Positions 21,812 to 33,859 of a stretch of DNA of 64,000 nt are shown here, in pieces; the first letter of the stretch is position 1; each line of letters opens with the position of its first letter. The DNA is from Portunus trituberculatus (taxonomy: Eukaryota; Arthropoda; Malacostraca; Decapoda; Portunidae): contig NC_059268.1 in NCBI RefSeq assembly GCF_017591435.1, positions 3,209,974-3,273,973 on the forward strand, written 5' to 3'. A program made the translations under genes and the position numbers. The notes beneath the pieces are model-generated. The model was not told the DNA's origin. It saw nothing but the letters and a program-made list of their open reading frames with translations, and searched no databases.

Positions 21812-22249
21812 AATCAGAGTCCTATATCGACATAATCATCATTATCAACACACTACATTTTCATCTAATTTCTCCCTGATTGACACACGAATAGCAGGAA
21901 ACCTTTCTTCTGGCTGGTGATGTCTGGAGGCCAAATGCCAAAACCAAGCCCTTCAGGTTGAAATATTAGCTTATTGCCATGAAAATATACAAACAGAAAG
22001 AATATACAGTACTTAGATGTGTAGATGTGTGGGTGGGAGGTGGGAGGTTGGAGGTGGGATGGTGTCAGTAAAGGCCCCTATTGGCTGAGAGGCTTGTGAG
22101 GGGATCAGCTTGGAGTTAGTAGAGGTTCCGTCCGCCAATCAGACAGCCTCCTTTTTGCAGTGTTTGAGGCGATGATATTTTTGACTTTGTGTGCCCACCT
22201 CACACCACCCTGTCACTACAAGTATCGGCTGCAGACCACTGGCTCCGCT
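21523..22249. other. unique segment with (TC)n
   Basis: A (TC)n tract lies at 21751-21808. The rest is unique with no recognisable gene. Confidence 0.6.
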
Positions 22250-22500
22250 CATCGCAAGGGTTTCCCGTCTCGCCCCGCTCGTCTCCGTAACGTTCGTCTC
22301 GTCTCGTTCCTAGCGTTCGTCTCGTCTCGCACGTCTCCATAACAACAGGCTCGTCTCGGCTCGCTCGTCTCCGTAACAATAGGCTCGTCTAGCCTCGCTC
22401 GTCTCTTCCCTTGCATTCGTCGGGCCTCGTCTCGTCTCGTCTCGCCTCGCTCGTCTCGTCCGTAGCGTTCGTCTTGCTCGTCTCGCCTCGTTCATAACAC
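22250..22500. repeat. CGTCTC-type minisatellite
   Basis: It is built of cgtctcg, ctcgtctccgtaaca and ttcgtctcg words, and it is unusually CpG-rich for this window. A weaker block of the same kind lies at 24013-24110, beyond the CCTGT tract and a LINE tail. Confidence 0.8.
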
Positions 22501-22877
22501 GCGTAAGTCATCAGCGACACACTTTTTTTTTCTTCTTGTTTCTTCTTAACAAAAAAAAAAAAAAAAAAAACAAAAACAAAATGAACAAAAAAGTCATTAG
22601 GAACCAACTTTTTTCTTCTTTTTCATCTTCTTTTTCTTCTTAAGGAAAAAACAAAACAAAATGAACCAAAAAAAGTCATCAGCGACCAACTTCTTCTTTT
22701 TCTTCTTCTTCTTTTTCTTGTTCTTCTTCTTTTCTTCTTCTTCTTCTTAAACAAAAAAAAGAAATGAAAAAAAGTCATCAGCGACCAACTTCTTCTTCTT
22801 CTTCTCCTTCTTCTTCTTCTTAAAAAAAAAAAAAAAAACAGAAAATGAACAAAAAAAGTCATCAGCAAACAACTTGC

Positions 22878-22923
<46 letters not shown>

Positions 22924-22990
22924 CTTCTTCTTCTTCTTTTTCTTCTCCTTAAAAAAAAATGAACAAAAGAAAGTCATCAGCGACCAACTT
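22497..22990 (+). repeat. composite repeat of about 85 bp, six units
   Basis: Each unit is agtcatcagcgaccaactt, then a (CTT) or (GTT) run of variable length, then a poly-A run ending aaatgaacaaaa. Unit starts are near 22507, 22592, 22674, 22773, 22856 and 22971. In the fifth unit the run is (GTT)n instead of (CTT)n. Confidence 0.85.
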
Positions 22991-23760
22991 CTGTCTTCTG
23001 TCTTGTCTTGTTCTTTTCTGTCCTGCCTGTCCTGTCCTATCCTGTCATATCCTGTCTGTCCTGTCTTGTCCTGTCTGTCCTGTCCTGTCCTGTCCTGTCC
23101 TGTCCTGTCTGTCCTGTCTCTCCTGTCCTGTCCTGTACTGCCCTGTCTGTCCTGTCCTGTCCTGTCCTGTCCTGTCTGTCCTGTCCTGTCCTGTCTGTCC
23201 TGTCCTGTCCTGTTCTGTCTGTCTTGTCCTGTCCTGTCCTGTCATGTCCCGTACCGTCTAGTCCTGTACTGTCCTGTCCAGTCATGCCCCGTACCGTCTA
23301 GTCCCGTCCTGTCCTGTCCTGTCCTGTCCTGTCCCTTTCAATCTCATCCCCTTCTTTTCTCTTTAATTCTCTCTCCTCCTGTCCTGTTCGGTCTTGTCCC
23401 ATCCTTGTCTGGTTCCGTTCTCTTCCCTTCTCTTCTCTTTAATTCACTCTCTTCTTCTCCTGTCTTGTTCGGTCCCCTCCCGTCCCGTCCTGATCTGTCC
23501 CGTCCTTGCCCGGTGCCGTCCTCTTCTCTCTAACTCCGTCTTCCTGTCCTGTCCTTTCTTGCCCCGTTCCGTCCCATCCCGTCCTATCCCGTTCTTGTCT
23601 CGTGCCGTCCCTTTCCCTTCTCTTCCCTTCAATCCCCTCTCTTTCTGTCCTGTTCCGTCCTATACCGTCTAGCCCTGCCCTGCTCTGTCCTCTACCGCTT
23701 AGTTCTGTCATATCTCTTCGCATTCCCTCCCCCCCTTCCCGTCCCATTCTGCCTTCATCA
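22990..23760. repeat. (CCTGT)n pentanucleotide array grading into C/T-rich DNA
   Basis: Nearly pure cctgt with tgtctgtc slips to about 23335, then a decayed ccgtc/cttct/cccgt region. The strand is almost free of A over 750 bp. The 219-codon Leu-Ser-Cys-Pro frame through it is an artefact. Confidence 0.93.
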
Positions 23761-23774
23761 TCTTTTCCAGTCTT

Positions 23775-24012
23775 TTATAAGAGAATATCTAAGTTAAAGT
23801 TAGGTTTTACCGTAGCCTAATTTTATTTATTTAATGTATTTTTTTATTCACCCTGGTTTGGTTTATATTTTTATGTAGCTATATGCGATAACAGAAAATA
23901 CGCATTTAAAACCATTGTAATTCATGTGTTTATTGTAATTACAGAGTGTTCATTGTAATTTGCGTAATAACCACTTTGGTGGATAATAAAAAATCAGAAT
24001 CAGAATCTGAAT
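23775..24012 (+). mobile_element. probable LINE 3' tail
   Basis: AT-rich, with taataaccact followed by ataataaaaaatcag and the tail tcagaatcagaatctgaatc. It resembles the LINE 3' end at 8650-8711 (taataaccact, then aataaa and a short repeat). No coding part remains. Confidence 0.5.
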
Positions 24013-24110
24013 CTTATCTCGCCTTGTGTTTCTGTTGTAGCTTGTCTCGTCTCGTTTCTCTCGTTCCACTTTCGTCTCTCTTCTTCTGGTCTTATCTCGT
24101 GTAGTATCTC

Positions 24111-24357
24111 ACTGTACTCAGAAAAGCAATAAGTGAATATAACTCACAATAATTAATCTTTCATATTTTCATAATAGCGACCACATGCATTATTTTTCCT
24201 GTACACAACAAAGGGAGAAGTCTTCTAACTTTTCTATCCAACTCTTGCACGTAAACATTGCCTTTAATTCTGTTAACCAGTTCACAGTGAATCTCTTCCT
24301 TGATTCTTGCCTCACCTACCAACTTCCCCCACCACCTCTTTCCCATAATATTCATAG

Positions 24358-24360
<3 letters not shown>
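24111..24360. other. unique AT-rich segment
   Basis: Nothing recognised. Confidence 0.4.
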
Positions 24361-24395
<35 letters not shown>

Positions 24396-24419
24396 CTCTC
24401 TCTCTCTCTCTCTCTCTCT
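24361..24419. repeat. (AC)n(TC)n compound microsatellite
   Basis: AC to about 24391, then TC to 24419. Confidence 0.96.
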
Positions 24420-26017
24420 AACAACACGCTCCCACCAGTGTTGTTTTGGTTGAAATCAAAAGATTCAAATAATTGATTTAAATATATTCATATCAGAGTA
24501 AAAAAGGCATGATTTATATAAAAATTTAATATCCTGTATTAAAAAATATGAGCTACTTGTACAAGACAATATTAACTGTGCTTTTCCTGTCCAGCGCCTG
24601 TACTGGTCCTGTAGCAAGTCCCTGCAAGAACCTGCCAACTATTGCCTTCTCTTACAAGACAAATATTCAAATGCATAATAAAGGAAAGTAAAATCTTTAT
24701 ATTGATAATAACAGCAGACGCAAATATGGAATTCAATGGATGTACTTATTCTTCTTAAAAGAAAAAGAAAATGATTAAATGTAGTTTCTCGTTAATATAA
24801 ATGCAAATCTGTCAAGCTACAAACAGATAAGTTGACAACATGGAGCCTGCTCACTACTGCCTGCGTAGAATAACCTCTCCCATACAATATCAAGGATTCC
24901 TGGCCTGTGTGGCCTCTTCACAGTTCACATTTAAATTATATTACTTTGTTTAGAGTAGAACATGTTGCTTATTAAGTCAAAACCAACTAACACGCGGGTT
25001 AATAACAGAACGTTAACACTCACCACCATACCAATATTTTCAATGACACAAGTTCCCTTTCTACCAAGGCCTGGCTTTTCCTCCTGTGTGAAAGTCGCCG
25101 GGTCCATCCACAACCACGTGTGCATTGCAACGTTTCTTTCATGTCTTTGTCACATCTGTTTCACTTGCGAGTGTGTCAACAGCACTCTACAGAAAATATC
25201 AAATACAACTTTTATGCGTTTACTAAAAAGAAATGATGCACTAGATATTATATTACTATTTCATCATTTCCGTTCATTCATTTAACAGTACAGCGGGTAA
25301 GATTGGTTATCTAGCAATGGTTGTAATGTGGACGAAACTTATTATGAAGTATTCTTAGTGACCGTTGCTCGTGTAGAGCTCTAGAATATATATCATCAAA
25401 GTTTGACACTCTCGGGAGATACAGATATGCTCGGGATACGATCTGGGCGTTGCTCTCCTCACTTTGGCTGCTCTTATAGCTGGACTGCCACAAGGACACG
25501 GTGAAGGCGCACTGAAGCACAGAGTGCGAGGAGTAACGGGGGAGGGGGCGCCTAAAGGAGGAGCATTTTTGTGAGGGAGGTGTCTTGGGGGAAGGAGATG
25601 AGACTGCCGTGGTGGGGAGGAGGGGTGGGGATGTAGATCCTTCATGGGTGGAGAGAACAGAGCGTGTAGCCAGGCAGGGGGAGGAGAGTGCTGTGTTTTA
25701 GCTTGATAACCGACAAGCAGTAATAATAATCAGATCTTTGTTGACTTGTTGAATTCTAAACAATTTGAGACATTTATTTTTTTTTTCATCATTTTGGGAA
25801 GTTTTACTATTGAAAGCAATAAAATGCTATCATACAGTAGAGTGTACAACTGACAAAGGTGGTGGTTGTGGTGGTGGTGGTGGTAGTGATGGAAGCAGTG
25901 AGAGAGGATAACTAAATATTTCACACTTCTGGGACTTGAGCGTTCCACCTTCTCACCTAAGGGAAAAATGCGTGAGGTTGTCATCTCATTGGACTACATT
26001 CACGCTAGTGTCACTAT
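24420..26017. other. unique AT-rich segment without a recognised gene
   Basis: Short frames near 24931-25125, 24962-25285 and 25311-25520 have no recognisable domain. A (GGT) run is at 25859-25880. Nothing can be supported as a gene. Confidence 0.5.
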
Positions 26018-26509
<492 letters not shown>

Positions 26510-26599
26510 GCACACACAAGGACACGGCTATAGGTGGGTCATGCACGTGGGGGATCCTGAGTAAGGTGACAAAGTTGAAACGTCACGATCGATTCGGTA

Positions 26600-27064
26600 T
26601 ATCAATAGAGATCACCTTGACTCTGTGCACAGCGTGTTAGTTGTATGCATACTCAATTCCAACATGTCTCCACTCAACACAACCTTCGTGATTCAATAGA
26701 GATCACCTTGACTTTGTGCTCAGCGTGTTGGTTGTATGCATACTCAATTCCAACATGTCTCCACTCAACACAACCTTCGTGATTCAATAGAGATCACCTT
26801 GACTCTGTGCACAGCGTGTTAGTTGTATGCATACTCAATTCCAACATGTCTTCACTCAACACAACCTTCGTGATTGAATAGAGATCACCTTGACTCTGTG
26901 CTCAGCATGCTGGTTGTATGCATACTCAATTCCAACATGTCTCCACTCAACACAACCTTCGTGATTCAATAGAGATCACCTTGACTCTGTGCTCAGCGTG
27001 CTGGTTGTATGCATACTCAATTCCAACATGTCTCCACTCAACACAACCTTCGTGAATCAATAGA
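26600..27064 (+). repeat. 91-bp tandem repeat, five units
   Basis: Units begin attcaatagagatcacctt near 26600, 26691, 26782, 26873 and 26964 and end acacaaccttcgtg. They differ at a few sites (gtgcacagcg or gtgctcagcg, gttagttg or gttggttg, tctcc or tcttc). The array ends with a partial unit directly before the MADF fragment. Confidence 0.95.
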
Positions 27065-27065
27065 G

Positions 27066-27250
27066 GTTTGAAAATATGGTGTCCAGATATAGATATGTTG
27101 GAGTTGGTGAGGGAAAAAGAGCATATCTGGGATCCTGAAAATGATTTATACAGCAAAAATGGCTCAAGCAAATCGACGTTCAATGAGATAACTGCCACTC
27201 TCCAGGAACTGTTTCTCTCTATGCAGAGTGTTGTTGGAGGTGAGGATTGA
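27066..27250 (+). pseudogene. MADF-domain fragment
   Basis: About 60 codons from the edge of the 91-bp array to a stop. The words DIDMLELVREKEHIWDPEN, LYSKN and FNEITATLQELF fit the first two helices of a MADF (Myb/SANT-like) DNA-binding domain. MADF proteins occur as host transcription factors and as partners of Harbinger-type transposases. The frame stops soon after, so this is a truncated exon or a transposon relic. Confidence 0.5.
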
Positions 27251-27513
27251 ATACTTGTGATCATTTCATTTAATTGCAATCGTCATCACCGGAGGAGGAC
27301 ATCTTGTTCAATAGCTGTTTGTTTACACTCAGTTTCCGCCAATCAGCCAATACTTATCAGTTGTTATGTGTGAGCGTGTTCCGACTAAAAGGGCTCAGTC
27401 GATAGATTTAGCGACTTTCAATTTTAGTCGCATATTGACACGAGTGTATGTTAGCATGTCCTTTGTTTTTCCCATACTCCCTTTCTGTCTGACGTCACGT
27501 CCTTCCCCTCAGG

Positions 27514-27711
27514 CAGGGTTGCCACTCCTAGGCTTTTTTGGACAAGATCTTGGCTTTTTTACATAGACCTTGTCGGCTTGTCTTTTTTTCTTATAAAATG
27601 TGAAAATCTTGGCTTTTTGGGACATTCTCAACTTCAGTACTAAAAATGTCCTTACTTTCCTGTTCTTGCCCCCGTATCTTGGCCCATCATTCCTGAAAAA
27701 AAACTGTCTGT

Positions 27712-27751
<40 letters not shown>

Positions 27752-29952
27752 CCCCTCCCAGGCTCCCACCCCAACCCCCTTCCCCCGCTGGGATTCGACA
27801 TGACGGGGCGGGACGAGTTCGGGACAGGAACTATACGTGTCGAACCGCCGCACCTCACGAGTGGGTGAGACCGTGACGACACGTATTCACTTCGTATTTA
27901 GCCCCTCTGATCGTTGGATGTGCATTTAAGTCCGTCTTGTTTCAGGTCAAACTTGCATTATATTAATTAATTGATAATATGAGCGATATAGAGGAACTTA
28001 GTGACAGTGATAGGGAGGTAACCAGTGGCCCTAGTGGAGCTAGTACACCACCAAAAAAGAAAATGAAAATATGGTACAAGCAAGCAGTGCGACAAGAATG
28101 GCTAAATGATGATGAATTCAAAGACTGGCTTAAAATTGACCCTGAAGATAAACACACAGCTATTTGCACAGTGTGTGACACCAAGTTGAAAAACTGCAAT
28201 AAATTTAAGCTTAAAACCCACAAATCTTCCAACAAACATGTGAAAAACTATGAGGCAAAGAAAAATGCCACGGTGATTGATACGTTTATCAAGAAGAAAA
28301 ATGAAAATGATCTTCCAAGTGACGTAAGTAAAGCTGAACTTTTGCTCTCTGCATTCATGGCAGAGCATGGGACACCATTTAAGCAAACAGATCATTTGAT
28401 ACAAGTATTAAAAAGATGTTTCCCAAATGTGAAATAGCTCAGAGTATGTCTCTGAAGAAGACTAAAGCCTCATATGTAAGGAGGGATGGTATTGCTCTTG
28501 AGGAACGTGAAGAAATTGCTAAAATATGTAAGGAAAATGCGTTTTCTCTACTAATTGATGAGAGCACAGATATATCTGTATCCCAGATCCTTGTAGTAAT
28601 GGCGAGGTATTTTGATCAAAAGAAAGGTAAAGTTTGTGATGTATTACTTGATATTGTTGAGGTTCAAGATGCCAGTGGTGAAGGCTTGTTTACAGCTGTT
28701 AAGAATTTGCTTGCAAGCAAAGATATACCTCTCCAAAATATAATTGGCTTTGCCAGTGATAACTGCTCAGCCATGTTGGGCACAAATAATGGGTTCCAAG
28801 CCTTTCTAAAACGAGAAGTGCCATCGGTATTCATTTTAGGATGTACATGTCACTCCTTTGCGCTCTGTGCGAGCCATGCCTGTTCTCATTTGCCTTCCTT
28901 TTTGGAGCAGTTTTTAAGAGATGTCTGTTGCTATTTCGCTCGAAGTAGTAAGCGTAATCATCAATTTCAACTAATACAGGATATCGTGCACAGTCCAAAA
29001 CATCGAATGCTTAAGATGTCATAGACAAGGTGGCTGTCCAGAGGACAAGTTATCACAAGGATAATAGAGCAGTGGGATGCCCTGAAACTTTTTTGAAGCT
29101 GAGATGAGAACGGAATCTGTGAAATTCGACGGTGCAGGAGAAATATACAAGACTGGTAAATTGTGGCACTAAACATATGCTTCTATTTTTTAATTATATC
29201 ACTGGCAAAGTAGAAAAGATGAATCTGGAATTTCAGTCTGAATATTTCAGACTGGGATTGCTGTATGCTATAATTGCAGATGAGTACAGAAGTATACTTG
29301 CCATGTTTATCAAAGAAGATGTGGTACTAACTAAAAAAAACTTGATGATATTGATCCTTGTGACAATTCTCTGTACAAGAATCTAGAAGACATTAATTTG
29401 GGTGGTCGATGCCAGGCACATCTGTTGAGAGAACCAATAGCAGACAAAGGAGTAAAGAAAAGGTTCTTGTTAGATTGTCAAAAATTTCTAGTGGAGCTGT
29501 GTAAGCAGATTAAAAAGAGATTTCCCCTTGCAGAAGACTGTGTACTAGCTAAGCTGCAGGTTATTGAACCCAAAGAAGCTCTAAGCCCAAACAGACGTGT
29601 CAAGTCAATTGTTAAGCTTGCAATACACTTCCCAACTCTTGTTATGTAAGAAGATTATGATGATTTGGAAAATCAGTGGCAAGACCTACTTACAGCAAAA
29701 GAAAGTTTGAGAGACATGAGTGACAAGGCAACTTCATTCTGGCAAGAAATAATAACTGTCAAAGATGGCAATAATCATCATCATCATGTATTTATGGATG
29801 AGGTAAGATCCATTTTTGTGGTATTATTGATGTTGGCGTATAATTCTAAGTGTTATTTACGATTTAGACAATCTTGGCTTTTTTTTTTGCCAATCTTGGC
29901 TTTTATTACAGGGTAATCTTGGCTTTTAATATTTTTGTGAGTGGCAACCCTG
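27514..29952 (+). mobile_element. hAT DNA transposon in the 5' LTR
   Basis: Perfect 14-bp terminal inverted repeats cagggttgccactc (27514-27527) and gagtggcaaccctg (29939-29952). Perfect 8-bp target duplication ccctcagg at 27506-27513 and 29953-29960. Subterminal words atcttggctttt occur near both ends (about 27548, 27606, 29870, 29893, 29914), all in the same orientation. The transposase inside is broken. Confidence 0.95.
27979..29820 (+). pseudogene. hAT transposase, frameshifted and lacking the C-terminus
   Basis: The first frame (27979-28437, 152 codons) has an acidic N-terminus, a KKKMK basic patch and a BED/TTF-like finger (AICTVCDTKL, then THKSSNKH). The second frame (28416-29024) overlaps it by 22 bp and carries SLLIDESTDIS with the first catalytic Asp, GFASDNCSAMLG with the second, and LGCTCHSFALC. 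Stops or shifts follow near 29024, 29130 and 29390, then the words YFRLGLLYAIIADEY, LLREPIADKGVKKRF and DDLENQWQDL. The C-terminal dimerisation domain with the catalytic Glu and Trp is missing. The last frame ends near a donor-like gaggtaaga at about 29800. The element cannot move by itself. Confidence 0.85.
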
Positions 29953-30120
29953 CCCTCAGGCCTCAGGTCTCGCTCGCCGCCGCCTGAGGCGGACACGCCA
30001 CGCCTCCTGCCTCTCGTTTCGCTCGGTTTACACTTGTGTATTGTGCTACCGTAAATACACTTTCATAATGGACTCAGGTGTCTCCATGCTACCCCTGTTT
30101 TACGACAGCTACCACATAAT

Positions 30121-30138
30121 TGGTAGCAGCGGTGAAGC
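30121..30138 (+). other. primer-binding-type site of the gypsy element
   Basis: tggtagcagcggtgaag starts four bases after the LTR end ctaccaca. The initial TGG complements a tRNA CCA end. I cannot name the tRNA from the sequence alone. Confidence 0.6.
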
Positions 30139-32538
30139 CCAGTGATATGCGAGTGACTCGAGGACTGTGCCGGTGACGCCATGGTGTGGTAGAGATAAGA
30201 TGGCCGCTCCTGCCTTGTCTCGCCCGTTGTTGTGCCTAGTGCTCTCTGCCTGCTGTTTTACGTAGGCTTCTCAACGTTTGGATCTTCCTACAGCTACGGG
30301 AATGTCAGCTGTTTCTTGCTGTATTGTGCCTTGCTGTCTCCAGCCTCCTGCAGCTCTGCCTTGTCTGCTGTAATTTAGCCTGCCACTGCCTGCTGTCTCA
30401 CGTGGGCTTCTCGACGCTTGGATCTTCCTACCTACAGCTTCATTCGCAAGTTTTTGCCTGCAGCTTTCTCCCTGCTGACTGCCTGATAGACTGCTGTGCT
30501 CTTAAGTAGTCTTGTGAAGCCACGTGCACCTTGCTGCGTATCAAATCGCCACGTGTAGCAAGCCGACACACGCACTCCTTCGCTCTCTCGTGAGCTGTGC
30601 TTCAAGTGCCACCTGTCAGCCCCTCCGCCACCCCTCCAGCTTCTGCCGTCTTTTGTATAAGTATAACATATACTTTTGTGCTTGCTGTGAGTTTTTTTTT
30701 AGGCGATTACAGTGTGTTTTCCCGCCAAGGTCCGTCCTGGCGCCATCTTATGTTTCTCAGCTACTCCACACCTCATCTGACGCTCCCTTCTACACCCTTC
30801 TACACAGATACGTTGGGTTAGTGTGGACTGACGGAGTGTTGTTGGCTCACTACCGCTCGTTTGTGGTTAAATTAAGGTAGTTTATCCCCCCAGACTGACG
30901 TGGCTCTTGCCGGCAGCTATGAGAGGAGGCGACGTTTTCCAGGCTAGCCAGCGCAGCGGGAGACGGAGACCAGCCGCCATACACACCACTACCCCTGTTC
31001 TGTCCAGCTAAGAGTGTGTGCGAGGTCGTGCCGCAGGGGAGGCACGAGCGACGGGATCAAGCACGAGGAGCCAGTGTGGGCGAGTTGTGGGCCCTTATGA
31101 GTGCGTGGGACTCCCTACATGTGTTGCCGCCGTGCCAGTGGAGGAGACGGCCATGAGAGGAGGGAGACACAACGTTGGAGACGTGTGCTCACCAAGACTG
31201 TGGTGCCTGCTGTGCTGCTAGTTCTGTGCTCTGTAAATAAACTACAGTTGGGAGAACTGTGTTTCGAGTTACGCCCTGCCACAGTTAGTTCCTTCAGGGT
31301 AAGTCAGTGAGTTTATCTTGTGGTGTTTATTGCATTTTAATCTGCTTTTTCTCGCCTTGGCGCCACTAATTCTAGCGTCTTGTCTCTTAATGTTTGAATG
31401 TTTCAGCTTCTCCCATTGGCTGTGGGACGCTGCTACCTGTATCTTGTGCTCTGATTGGCTCCTGTCTGGCCGGCATCTTGATATTTTACCGGCCTCTTCG
31501 GTGATTCGTTATGGCACCTTTGCCCTTGTCTCAGATTGGCTATCACAGCCGCGGATGATTTAAATGTCTTTGTAGCCTAGTACCATATGTTTTTCCTGTG
31601 TGTAGGCCTGCTTTTTTATTATATTACCCTTGCAGCCTCATAAGCTCAATTATTTGATGCATTTTCTTTAATTTGCTAGTGCTACAGTGTTATTTACAAG
31701 TGCAACAGTGTTTTTTTTGCATTGTTATTTTATTACTGTTTCTTCTTGAGTGACCTTGAAATTTTTGTTTCTTTTCTTGCTTTCTTCTATTGCTTTCTGC
31801 TTATACTTCATTGTTTTCTCTGCATTTTCTGTCTGCCCATGCTGTTGGCTAGTTATTTTATTTTCAGTATTATTTTTCTTACACTACCTGTAATTATTTT
31901 CCTGTGAATTTTTTTTCCCTTTTGATTTTTTTTTTTTTTTTGTTTACGTGTGATTTTCATTATTTTTGTATGTTCATGCCTGGATTTTCATCGCAGACTG
32001 AGACTACTACTGCATCTGATTATGAAATGTGTGTCTGTGATGTATTTTCATTGCAGCTGATATCCCAGCCAGTGTATGGTAATGTATGTCATTGTGTTCC
32101 ATTGAATACTTATTGAGTGTTTTTCAGTATAACCACTCTAGTGAATTATTTTTGAGTATCTCATACTTGATTTGCATCTTGTCCCAAGTGTTATATTTAT
32201 TTTTATAATTGTACCATCTCTAATTTTTTTTTATTCAGTATTGAAATCACTGCATGAAGTTTTCTCAGCAGTACTTCCATGTACTATTGATACCAATTGC
32301 AATGCCTGGTGTATTATGAAAAACTAATATTTTTGCCTGTCCTAGCTTGACTGTGCTGTGCTCTGTACTCCACTTGGTGCTACGAGATGTACTGCCCAAG
32401 TGTGTGTTTTTGAGTGAGCCCTGGATGTAGTTACTTCCATTTTGCTTCAGAGTGTAACTATAACACCTTACTTTATTGCTGTTTTTACTTCTTTTATTTT
32501 TTTATGTTGCTACGCTGTGGTAAGCTTTATTCTTGCAC
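30139..32538 (+). other. long leader of the gypsy element
   Basis: 2.4 kb between the primer site and the gag start without a convincing ORF. A stretch near 30240-30290 (ggcttctcaacgtttggatc) recurs near 30395-30440, so there is a 150-bp internal duplication. An AATAAA at 31236-31241 precedes ctgccaca, which is LTR-like, so part of this leader may be an older solo-LTR remnant. Confidence 0.5.
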
Positions 32539-33855
32539 CATGTCTTCTCATGATAATAACACTACTACTACCACAGTTACTACTGTCATTACTATGACTA
32601 CTACTCTTACTACAACTACTACTACTACTTCTACCCTTACTACATCTACTACTACATTTCTTACTGCTAATGCCCCTCCTGTTCCTTCTACATTGTTTCA
32701 AAGCCCTGTGCTTGCTCCAACTTTTAAACTCTTACACCATGATCCTTCAATCCAGAAGTTTGGTGGTGATAACATCTCTTAGTTTTCTCCTTTACAATTC
32801 TTGCAACAATGTGAAGACAGTATTTGCAACTCTAACATCACTTCAGGTGTTGATAAAATTTCTTTTGTGCGTTCTCAGTTACAGCCAGGATCTATTGTTG
32901 CTGATTTAATGTCGGCTTCTGCTTTCAATCCTAAAACCCTGAATTATGATTATAAAGCTTTCAGAGCAAATTTCTTACAAGCATTTAGTATGCCCCAACA
33001 GCCAAATTCATTCCAGTGGGTCTTTGACGGAGCAGATAGCAATGACTAACAATTTTGGTGTCCTCAATTGCTTAAGAACTCTTCCTCGCTCTGCTGAATT
33101 AGCTTCTGCTGCTGTTGATTCACTTAAAGCTTCAAATTGGATTACTAATGGTACAATGTCTGAGCAGCGATTTCATGATATAATTGAATTTCTCTATTAC
33201 ATTAACTTTTTGAACCCTAGTGAGCGCAGAATTGCGTCTACGCTTACATACAGATAATCTACTTGATTTCTCATCTAAAATTGCTTCTAAATTAAAAGAA
33301 CATCCAGCTCACGTGCACGTTGTAGCTTCCACTACTGCTACTTCACCTTTAAATTCTGCTAACCAGACTTCACAACCTAGTGCACCAGCTTCTGATAAGC
33401 AACATGCTGTGTATGCCTGTACTTACTGTCACAAACAGGGACATACCATTAAACGTTTTTTGCGACAGCATCATGAAAGAAATTCAGCGCGTTCTCCTCT
33501 CAGCTCAGCGTCTTTCTCGCTATGAGTCTCTTCAAGGCTTCCGTCATGTCACACGCTCTGTGACCAGTCGCCCGAGATCGTCTTCTCGGCAGGGACGTCC
33601 TGCGTCGCGTCCAATTCCTGAAAGACCACCTAAGTCTTGCCTTATTCATGGTCCAGGTAATCATTCTTCTGAAGAATGCTTTAAAATTCAACACCTTCAG
33701 CATCAGCAGCATGTTACTGTGTCTTCACCACAGTCAAATTTTTACCAGCGCCAGCATTCTCCTCCAATAACGGAGACATTCTCTCAGACATGTAGATGTA
33801 GGTGCGGAGCTTTCGCCTTTGCAACGGCAGCTCCTTACTTCTTCTCGTTCTTTGT
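32539..33855 (+). pseudogene. gypsy gag-like polyprotein, with stop and frameshifts
   Basis: It starts MSSHDNNTTTTTVTT (Thr-rich) at 32539. The frame is interrupted by a TAG at 32780-32782, then continues FSPLQFLQQCED and YKAFRANFLQAFSM. It shifts near 33030 (SLTEQIAMTNNFG) and again near 33230 (RLRLHTDNLLDF). A zinc-knuckle-like CTYCHKQGHTIKR lies near 33420; the fourth ligand is lost by a local shift. A second Cys/His cluster, CLIHGPGNHSSEEC, is near 33640. Gag normally packages RNA in cytoplasmic particles. The frame fades at the LINE junction near 33857. Confidence 0.7.
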
Positions 33856-33859
33856 TCCG

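Larger units (their letters stand above)
27447..30116 (+). repeat. 5' LTR, split by a hAT transposon
   Basis: Left part 27447-27513 (tatgttagcatgtcctttg and a CRE octamer tgacgtca at 27490-27497), right part 29953-30116 ending ctaccaca. It matches 39171-39389 apart from the inserted 2.4 kb and the target duplication. Confidence 0.88.

Noticed and set aside
22874..23672. 219-codon Leu-Ser-Cys-Pro frame resembling a keratin-associated or metallothionein-like protein
   Set aside because: A pentamer (CCTGT) array gives a repeating five-residue peptide in every phase and on both strands.
26600..27064. CRISPR array
   Set aside because: The 91-bp units are adjacent with no unique spacers, and the setting is a eukaryotic genome.
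31018..31310. Small basic protein in the gypsy leader
   Set aside because: No domain, overlapping alternative frames and no clear coding bias; probably leader sequence.
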